42,419 bases of DNA from JAOZTV01 sp965371805. Lineage in GTDB: Bacteria; Acidobacteriota; Aminicenantia; UBA2199. Positions 18,010-24,693 of the stretch are shown here, one piece after another. Position 1 is the first letter of the stretch; each line of letters starts with the position of its first letter. Both the position numbers and the translations under genes were made by a program. The notes under the pieces were generated by a model. It saw only the letters and a program-made list of their open reading frames with translations, made no database searches and had not been told where the DNA came from. The stretch covers positions 1 to 42,419 of the forward strand of contig CBDUZW010000043.1 in NCBI GenBank assembly GCA_965371805.1. Direction: 5' to 3'.

Positions 18010-18389
18010 ATGAAAAAAAAAAAGATGCAATTATATTTTTTACTATTTTATACTGGTTACTTTTGTATATTTTGATTATAAGAAATAAATTGATAGTAAA
18101 AGAATTTACAATAGGCAAAATGATGATTTTTGTATTTATTTATATGATTATTATTTTAAGTTCCAGATATTTAGTGCCTGTATTTGAGTTTATACTTAAA
18201 ATAACGGGGAAAATAGGCAATAAGATTTTTAGTTTAATAACAATATTAGTTTATTATCTGATATTAACCCCTATTGCACTTTATAAAAAAATACTTGGAC
18301 AGGAATTATTGAAGTTTAAAATCGATAAAAAGAAAAAATCTTATTATGAGATTTGGGAATCATCTGATGATGTATCAAAGCAGTATTAA
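18010..18389 (+). CDS. SxtJ-like membrane protein with poly-A frameshift near the start
   Basis: A small membrane protein with two or three hydrophobic helices and a C-terminal tail 'LTPIALYKKILGQELLKFK' resembling SxtJ-family proteins, which accompany SxtO-type carbamoyltransferases. The uninterrupted frame begins only at a TTG (18063), inside the first hydrophobic segment. The natural ATG at 18010, four bases after the carbamoyltransferase stop, leads into an A11 run (18013-18023) and then goes out of frame. One extra A would join it to the frame encoding DAIIFFTILYWLLLYILIIR, giving about 127 residues. So this is either a sequencing indel, a slippage-controlled gene, or a real mutation. 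The gene family assignment depends mainly on context and the C-terminal motif. Confidence 0.65.
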
Positions 18390-18420
18390 TTGGACCAAAA
18401 TTTGGGCTGGAGTGTAAAAA

Positions 18421-18576
18421 ATGAAAATGTCAATTTTAAAAGAATTATTTGAGTTTTTAATAAGTAGGAAAAAATATTGGATAATACCAATAATTAGTAT
18501 ATTGCTTATTATTGGAGTTTTGATAGTAATAACAGAGGGGACTGCAATTGCACCTTTTATATATACTTTATTTTAA
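18421..18576 (+). CDS. DUF5989-like 51-residue membrane protein
   Basis: A 51-residue protein too short for most gene callers: a basic N-terminus 'MSILKELFEFLISRKKYW' followed by one transmembrane helix and ending 'GTAIAPFIYTLF'. This matches DUF5989 small proteins, which typically lie between SxtJ and an SGNH hydrolase behind carbamoyltransferases. GGAGT lies about ten bases upstream of the ATG. The stop codon is two bases before the next start. The role is unknown; conservation of the tiny gene in such clusters suggests it is a membrane partner of the SxtJ-like protein. Confidence 0.85.
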   Translation: MKMSILKELFEFLISRKKYWIIPIISILLIIGVLIVITEGTAIAPFIYTLF

Positions 18577-18578
18577 TA

Positions 18579-20723
18579 ATGAAAAACGATAAACCACAAA
18601 CGAAAAACTACAAACGAAAATGGTTTTTTATATTATTCAGTGTTTTTATTATTCCACTTATATTTATATTATTAATGGAATTTGGATTAAGAATAACCGG
18701 TTATGGCTATCAGACAACTGCTACTGTAAAATATAGTTGGAAATCTAAAACAGCGTATTGTAATAATAATAAATTTTCGTGGAGGTTTTTTCCTAAGGAA
18801 ATTGCAAGAGAACCTGATCCTTATATATTTTATCCAGAGAAAGCATCTTATACTTATCGTATTTTTATCTTTGGTGGTTCAGCTGCTCAGGGGGTGCCTG
18901 CTTCCGAGTATAATTTTGGAAGAATTTTAAAGGTAATGTTAGATAAAGCATATCCTGATGTAAATTTTGAAATAATTAATACTTCAATGACTGCAATTAA
19001 CTCTCATGTGGTTTTGGAAATTGTAAAAGATATATCACAATTTGAGAGTGATATGTTTATTGTTTACATGGGTAATAATGAGGTAGTTGGCCCTTATGGT
19101 GCAGGCACAATATTTTCATCTTTTTCTCCTAATTTATCATTATTAAGGGCAGGCAGTACATTGAAGACAACTAAGATAGGTCAATTATTTACAGGTTTAT
19201 TAAAGTCGTTAAATAAGAAGAAGAACTCTACAAAACCCTGGAAGGGCCTTGAAATGTTTTTAGATAAGCAGGTAAGAGCAGATGATCTTAATTTACAGTT
19301 AGTTTATAAACATTTTAAGAAGAACCTTGAGGACATAATTAATATTGCATATAAAAAAAATATAAAAGTGGTGTTAAGCACTGTAAGCAGTAATTTAAAA
19401 GACAGTCCTCCTTTTGCTTCACAGCATAGGAGAGATATTAGTGCTGAAGATTTATCTATTTGGAAAAAATATTATCAGAAAGCAATATATTTAATAGAAG
19501 AAGCACAATATGACTCTGCAATAAGACTTCTTAAGATTGCAAATAATATCGACAATACTTATGCTAAACTTCATTTCAGGCTTGGAAATTGTTATTGGAA
19601 AGTAGAGAGGTATGAATTAGCAAAGCAATCTTATATTAAGGCAAGGGAATTAGATACACTTCGTTTTAGAGCTGACAGTAATATAAACAGAATAATTAGA
19701 AATATTGCAAAAGAAAAAGCAGGACAAAACCTTATATTTAATGACAGTGTAAAAGAATTTTCTAAAATCAGTCAATATCAAATACCCGGTGAGGAATATT
19801 TCCATGAGCATGTACATTTTAATTTTAATGGAAATTATTTGCTTGCAAGAATGATGTTTGAAAATATAGAAGAAAAACTACCAAAATGGATTAAAAAGAA
19901 GTATAGCAATAACACTCGCTTATCAAAACAAGAATGTGAAAAAGCATTAGCATATACTAAATGGGATCATTTTGATATCAAAAGCAATGTTCTTTATAAT
20001 TATTTGAAAAAAGCTCCTTATAATAATCAATTAAATCATAGCCTAAGAGAAGTAAAAATAGAAGAAGAATTAAAATTATTAAGAACAGAAATTACAAAAG
20101 AAGTAATGGCTATATCTAATAATATTTATAAAAATGCTATAAATGATGCTCCTGATGATTGGTGGCTTCATTATAAATATGCAGAATTTCTTCATGCTGG
20201 TTTTAAATACTTTAATGAGAGTGCAAAATATTATCAAAATATTATCACATTATTACCTCATGTCTGTCATGGCTATGCAGGATTAGGACATATGTTTCTC
20301 AAACAAGGTCAATATGAAAAAGCAATCGAACTATGTAACAAAGCATTAGAAATAAATCCATTACGTGTCGATATTCGCAATATACTTGGTGTTGCACATT
20401 ATAGGGCAGAATATTTTAAAAAGGCAGAAGAGATATATATTGAATGTAATAAAATTCGTCCTTATTTCCTGCCTGCATATTTAAACTATGCAATCCTATT
20501 GCAAAAATTAGAACGAATAGAAGATGGTATTGCAATATGCAGAAAAGGTTTAAAATATAATCCAAAATCATGGAAATTACATCACAAGTTGGGACTTTTT
20601 TTTAAACAACAGAAAAACATAGATTCTTCAATTAAAGAATTTACAATCGCATTAAAGATAAACCCATACTCAAAAAAAACAAGAGAAATATTAAATAAAT
20701 TATTAAAGGAGAAAATAAAATGA
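18579..20723 (+). CDS. Membrane-anchored SGNH hydrolase-like protein with TPR repeats
   Basis: A 714-residue protein: a single N-terminal transmembrane helix (about residues 15-36), an SGNH/GDSL-like domain and C-terminal TPRs. Block I is 'FGGSAAQG' with the Ser nucleophile, block III is 'YMGNNEVVGPYG', and the C-terminal block with the His is 'HEHVHFNFNGN'; Asp is replaced by Glu/His around it, so activity is likely but not certain. A TPR pair is inserted within the SGNH domain (about residues 300-360), and more TPRs occupy residues ~525-710 (AIELCNKALEINPLRVDIRN). The start codon lies two bases after the DUF5989 stop. SGNH proteins of this locus type are thought to be O-acyl hydrolases or transferases; here probably periplasmic. 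Confidence 0.82.
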   Translation: MKNDKPQTKNYKRKWFFILFSVFIIPLIFILLMEFGLRITGYGYQTTATVKYSWKSKTAYCNNNKFSWRFFPKEIAREPDPYIFYPEKASYTYRIFIFGGSAAQGVPASEYNFGRILKVMLDKAYPDVNFEIINTSMTAINSHVVLEIVKDISQFESDMFIVYMGNNEVVGPYGAGTIFSSFSPNLSLLRAGSTLKTTKIGQLFTGLLKSLNKKKNSTKPWKGLEMFLDKQVRADDLNLQLVYKHFKKNLEDIINIAYKKNIKVVLSTVSSNLKDSPPFASQHRRDISAEDLSIWKKYYQKAIYLIEEAQYDSAIRLLKIANNIDNTYAKLHFRLGNCYWKVERYELAKQSYIKARELDTLRFRADSNINRIIRNIAKEKAGQNLIFNDSVKEFSKISQYQIPGEEYFHEHVHFNFNGNYLLARMMFENIEEKLPKWIKKKYSNNTRLSKQECEKALAYTKWDHFDIKSNVLYNYLKKAPYNNQLNHSLREVKIEEELKLLRTEITKEVMAISNNIYKNAINDAPDDWWLHYKYAEFLHAGFKYFNESAKYYQNIITLLPHVCHGYAGLGHMFLKQGQYEKAIELCNKALEINPLRVDIRNILGVAHYRAEYFKKAEEIYIECNKIRPYFLPAYLNYAILLQKLERIEDGIAICRKGLKYNPKSWKLHHKLGLFFKQQKNIDSSIKEFTIALKINPYSKKTREILNKLLKEKIK

Positions 20724-21739
20724 CAAAAATACAAAACACAGTTTCACAAAACGCAGTTTTAAAAAACACAGCTTTACAAAACTCTATTTCAATAATAATA
20801 TTCCTTTTTATTATTATATTTTTAACAGGAAATATAATTGCACAGGAAGGGAATGGACAAGGTAGATTGAAAGGTTTTGTCCTTGATACAGATAAAAACC
20901 CAATTATAGGTGCTAAGGTAAGTCTGGAATATATAAAATATAATAAAAAAATTGAAACAATAACAGATAATAAAGGGAAATTTTCATTTCTTGGACTTGG
21001 TGTAGGTGTTATCAAAATATCAGCAGAAAAAGATGGTTTTGTTATTGGCGGTAATCAGACAAGGGTTAGTGGAGCTCAAAGAAATCCAACACAATATATT
21101 AAGTTAAAAAAATTATCAGAGCTTAAAGCAAAAGACGATCCGAATGCAAAAGTAAAAGATGAATTTTCACAAGCTATAAACTTATTTGATAATGAGAAAT
21201 TTGACAAAGCTTTAGAGTTATTTCTTTCTTTTCGACAAAAAAAGCCTGACATGTATAAGGTTGGTTTAAATATAGGTAATTGTTATCTGGAATTAAAAAA
21301 ATATAATGAAGCAATTAATGAGTTCAATAAGGTTCTTGAAAAAATCAAAACAGAAAATCCCGAGCTAAAAGGTAGTAAGACAGCTTCGCAAATTTTTGCA
21401 TCTATAGGCGATATATATATGAGACAGGATAATCTGAAAAATGCAGAAAAATATTTTAAAAAATCAATCGAAATTGACCAGAGTGACCATGCATTGGCAT
21501 ATAATATTGCCGAAATACTTTTTTTAGCCAATAAAACCGATGATGCAATTAAGTACTATTATATAGCAATAAAAATAAAACCCGACTGGTCAAAATCATA
21601 TAAACAAATTGGTTATGCTTTTCTTAATAAAGGAAATACAAAAAAAGCTATAGAAATGTTTAAAATTTTTCTGAAACTTGATGCAAAATCTTCAGATGCA
21701 CAAATTATTAGAGATGTAATAAAGAGCTTAGGCGAATAA
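20720..21739 (+). CDS. Exported CarboxypepD_reg plus TPR protein
   Basis: A 339-residue protein whose start overlaps the preceding stop by four bases (ATGA). Residues ~25-40 form the signal segment after a long polar N-terminus of short Asn/Thr/Gln-rich repeats. A carboxypeptidase-regulatory (CnaB/transthyretin-like) domain follows at ~48-125 ('LKGFVLDTDKNPIIGAKVSL', 'ITDNKGKFSFLGL'), then TPR repeats from ~145 to the end (NAEKYFKKSIEIDQSDHALA, 'KKAIEMFKIFLKLD'). It is non-enzymatic by appearance, probably a periplasmic or outer-membrane scaffold. Four bases separate it from the next gene, so the three TPR proteins are surely co-translated. Confidence 0.8.
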   Translation: MTKIQNTVSQNAVLKNTALQNSISIIIFLFIIIFLTGNIIAQEGNGQGRLKGFVLDTDKNPIIGAKVSLEYIKYNKKIETITDNKGKFSFLGLGVGVIKISAEKDGFVIGGNQTRVSGAQRNPTQYIKLKKLSELKAKDDPNAKVKDEFSQAINLFDNEKFDKALELFLSFRQKKPDMYKVGLNIGNCYLELKKYNEAINEFNKVLEKIKTENPELKGSKTASQIFASIGDIYMRQDNLKNAEKYFKKSIEIDQSDHALAYNIAEILFLANKTDDAIKYYYIAIKIKPDWSKSYKQIGYAFLNKGNTKKAIEMFKIFLKLDAKSSDAQIIRDVIKSLGE

Positions 21740-21743
21740 TAAT

Positions 21744-24089
21744 ATGCAACTAAAGTTTAAATATACAATTATAAGTCTGCTAGTAATTTTATCATTTTTT
21801 ATTAGTAGCTGTAAAAATAAAACAAAAACAAATTTGGATAAGGATATTCCATATAATTTATTATTTATTACAATAGATACTTTGAGAGCAGATCGTCTTG
21901 GCTGTTATGGATATGACAATGCTCAGACACCAAATATTGACAAACTTGCAAATAATGGTATTAAATTTGAAAACTGCTTTGCATCGGTACCATTGACACT
22001 TCCATCACATTCTACAATTTTTACAGGAAAAGAACCGTTTGAGCATCAAATACGAAGTAATATAAATTATTTTCTCAATGAAGAAGAAACAACTCTTGCT
22101 GAATTAATGAAAGCCGAAGGCTTTTTAACTCATGCTATTATTTCTTCATTTGTACTTCATTCAAAATTTGGTCTAAATCAGGGGTTTGATATATATGATG
22201 ATTCTCTCGATATTGGCAAAATAGCTGGAATACGGGATGTACAAATAACAGCAGATAAGGTTTATAATAAATTTTCAGATTGGTTTAAAGTTAACTATAA
22301 TAAAAAGTTTTTTTCATGGCTTCATTTTTATGATCCACATGCTAATTATAACCCACCTGAAAAATATCTTCAGAAATTTAAAGACAATCCTTATGATGGC
22401 GAAATATCCTATGTTGATTTTTATATTGGTAAAATTGTTGAAGATCTAAAGAAAAAGAATATTTTAAAAAACACTATTATAATTATTACCAGTGATCATG
22501 GTGAGTCGCTAGGTGAACATAATGAATTAACCCATGGAGTATTTTGTTATAATTCAACATTAAAAGTACCATTAATATTTTATAACCCATCAGCTTTTAA
22601 AAAAGACCTAGTTATTTCAAACAGAGTGAAATTAAAAGATATTATGCCAACTATGATTGAACTATTTGATTTAGAAACATCTGTAAAAAATTCAGGTTCC
22701 AGTTTTGCTGAACAACTTTTCAGTAATATCTCAAGAAAAAGCAGGAAAACATATTTTGAAAGTGTTTATGCTCAGGAAGAAATGAACTGGGCATCATTAA
22801 CAGGTATAATTGATGGGGATTATAAATACATATCGCTTCCAAAACCAGAACTTTATAATTTAAAAAAGGATCCAAATGAACTGGCAAATCTTTATAATAG
22901 AGAAAGAAAAAAGGCAAAGCAATTAGATAAAAAACTAAAGCATTACATGTTATCAAATTCAGGTGAGGGTCAATCTTCAAGAAAAAAACTGTCAGAAAAT
23001 GACCTAAAAAAACTTGAAAGCCTTGGTTATGTATCTGGTAATTCTCAAAAATCTAAAAAGAGAATTGACCCTAAAACAGGTATTATTCTATTAAATAAAA
23101 TATATGCAGCACAAACAGCAATAGCACAAAATAATTTAGCAGAATCCAAAATACTTTTAGATGAATTATCCATTGATGAAAATGCCTTACAAAGTACTCT
23201 CTACTATGAAGCATTGATTAAATATCAAAGAAAAAAAAAGGACATTAAAAGTATTGAAAATACTTTGATTGAAGCAATTAAAATATTCCCTAAAATTCAG
23301 CGATTCAGAAAAAATTTGGCTTTAATATATTTTCAAACTGGAGAGTTGGAAAAGTCTATAAAAATCTGTAAAAATATTATTAAAGAAAATCCAAAATTTT
23401 CTTCTGCATTAATTCTATTAAGTAATAATTATAAAAAAAAAGGTGATATTGATAAGGCTGTGCTATATCTTGAAAAAGCCAGAAAAATTGAACCAACAAA
23501 TCTATTACTGCAAACAGATTATAGTTTTTTGCTTTTACAAAACGAAGAATATGATCGTGTAATAACGGTATGTCTTGATAATTTAAGTAAGGAAAATAAG
23601 ACTGCTGACATTTACAATCATCTTGGTATGGCATATTTCAAAAAGAAAAATATTCCTGATGCACAGGATGCATATCTTAAAGCACTTTCTCTAAAAGAGA
23701 CTAACCCTTTAACTTTAAGTAATCTTGGCACTCTAAATTTAATGGTATTCAGACTTAAAAAAGACAAAGAATTTCTAAGTAAAGCAGTAGAATTTTATTC
23801 AAAGGCTATTGATATAAATCCTGAATTAATTACAGCATTAAACGGATTAGCAGTATCATTCAGTTATTCTGGAAGTCAAAAAAAAGCAATTCTTTATTGG
23901 GAAAGATCACTTAAAATAAATCCTGCATTTACAAACCTATACTTTAACCTTGGTATAACCTATTTGAAAATGAGGAAAAACAAAAATGCCTTAAAACATT
24001 TGATGAATTGCAAAGAAAACTATTCATCTAAATTAAGTCAGGGTGAGCTTAAGCAACTTGATAATTTGATTAATGAGGCTAAAAACTGA
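21744..24089 (+). CDS. Alkaline-phosphatase-superfamily lipoprotein (sulfatase-like) with TPRs
   Basis: A 781-residue predicted lipoprotein (lipobox ISSC near residue 23). The N-terminal ~420 residues are a sulfatase/phosphodiesterase-fold domain: 'FITIDTLRADRLGCYGY' supplies metal ligands and 'TSDHGESLGEH' the second pair. At the nucleophile position, where sulfatases carry C/S-x-P-x-R, this protein has T85-L-P-S-H89. It therefore lacks the formylglycine residue, and Thr points to a phosphodiesterase or phosphotransferase (NPP/LtaS-like chemistry) instead. The C-terminal ~330 residues are TPRs (AVLYLEKARKIEPTNLLLQ, 'YFNLGITYLKM'). It closes the plus-strand run. It may remove or transfer a phospho-head group on an envelope polymer. 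Confidence 0.85.
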   Translation: MQLKFKYTIISLLVILSFFISSCKNKTKTNLDKDIPYNLLFITIDTLRADRLGCYGYDNAQTPNIDKLANNGIKFENCFASVPLTLPSHSTIFTGKEPFEHQIRSNINYFLNEEETTLAELMKAEGFLTHAIISSFVLHSKFGLNQGFDIYDDSLDIGKIAGIRDVQITADKVYNKFSDWFKVNYNKKFFSWLHFYDPHANYNPPEKYLQKFKDNPYDGEISYVDFYIGKIVEDLKKKNILKNTIIIITSDHGESLGEHNELTHGVFCYNSTLKVPLIFYNPSAFKKDLVISNRVKLKDIMPTMIELFDLETSVKNSGSSFAEQLFSNISRKSRKTYFESVYAQEEMNWASLTGIIDGDYKYISLPKPELYNLKKDPNELANLYNRERKKAKQLDKKLKHYMLSNSGEGQSSRKKLSENDLKKLESLGYVSGNSQKSKKRIDPKTGIILLNKIYAAQTAIAQNNLAESKILLDELSIDENALQSTLYYEALIKYQRKKKDIKSIENTLIEAIKIFPKIQRFRKNLALIYFQTGELEKSIKICKNIIKENPKFSSALILLSNNYKKKGDIDKAVLYLEKARKIEPTNLLLQTDYSFLLLQNEEYDRVITVCLDNLSKENKTADIYNHLGMAYFKKKNIPDAQDAYLKALSLKETNPLTLSNLGTLNLMVFRLKKDKEFLSKAVEFYSKAIDINPELITALNGLAVSFSYSGSQKKAILYWERSLKINPAFTNLYFNLGITYLKMRKNKNALKHLMNCKENYSSKLSQGELKQLDNLINEAKN

Positions 24090-24171
24090 ATGAAAAAAAA
24101 GGGCTCTCCGCCAGAAACTATGGGTAATGTTATTTAACCTCCATGATCTTAGCCTTCTTCTGATTCAAAGA

Positions 24172-24480
24172 TTACACTGGCTTTTTATAGAAAATTTTAC
24201 CTAATCGTTTTATATGTTCAAGTAGTTTTTCATTATCTATATATTTAAACAGTGATATATCTATAGAATAAGGTAAAAAAAGATCATCAAGTTCATTCTC
24301 GATTTTATACAGAGTTGTTAAATCTAAATTTTCTCCGTAAACTATCAAATCAATATCTGAACCTGTCTTATAGTTCCCTTTTGCTCTTGATCCATATATT
24401 AAGACTTTATTGATTTGTCCATAAATTTTAAAAATATCATTTATTTTATTTATTGTATTTTCACTTAATCCAAAATTCAT
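24172..24480 (-). CDS. MNT-type nucleotidyltransferase
   Basis: A 102-residue minimal nucleotidyltransferase. It has the GSRAKGNYKTGSDIDLIV signature, in which the Gly-Ser and the two Asp residues bind metal and nucleotide, plus a downstream Asp in YSIDISL as third carboxylate. Such proteins pair with a HEPN or HI0074-type partner as a toxin-antitoxin module (the antitoxin AMPylates HEPN) or as a 'substrate-binding' pair. The partner gene upstream is truncated to about 30 codons here and overlaps this start by three bases, so this is probably an orphan survivor. No independent ribosome site is evident. Confidence 0.82.
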   Translation of the reverse strand: MNFGLSENTINKINDIFKIYGQINKVLIYGSRAKGNYKTGSDIDLIVYGENLDLTTLYKIENELDDLFLPYSIDISLFKYIDNEKLLEHIKRLGKIFYKKPV

Positions 24481-24569
24481 TTTTTATTTAATTCTACTGC
24501 CTCTTTTAATTGCTCTATTGCTTTCTTAAAGTTTTCAAATCTTTGTATCCATCTAATATCATGATGCAT
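24477..24569 (-). pseudogene. Truncated HI0074-like nucleotidyltransferase partner
   Basis: A 30-codon frame starting at 24569 after a good AGGAG site, beginning MHHDIRWIQRFENFKKAIEQ. This is the N-terminal helix of HI0074-type substrate-binding partners of MNT nucleotidyltransferases, normally about 130 residues. Its stop overlaps the start of the nucleotidyltransferase. Most of the gene appears to have been deleted with the two ends now fused. Confidence 0.65.
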
Positions 24570-24620
24570 TTGAATCACTCCTGTAAAATCTTCATTGTAG
24601 CATATTAGAATTATTTATTC

Positions 24621-24660
24621 AAAAAAAAAGGGGAGGTTTTTAAAAAAAACCTCCCCTTTT
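24621..24660 (-). terminator. Strong intrinsic terminator of the TonB receptor gene
   Basis: A perfect GGGGAGGTTTTT/AAAAACCTCCCC stem in an A- and T-tract context reads as a hairpin with a U-tail in both directions. It lies 34 bases past the stop codon of the minus-strand TonB receptor. Confidence 0.9.
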
Positions 24661-24693
24661 ATGTGTTAATTTATGAAATCTTAATTTACTTAA

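Noticed and set aside
20641..21015. 124-codon minus-strand frame
   Set aside because: Antisense to two confident overlapping genes with TPR and CarboxypepD_reg domains.
21744..23000. Arylsulfatase
   Set aside because: The Cys/Ser of the formylglycine motif is replaced by Thr and the Arg by His.
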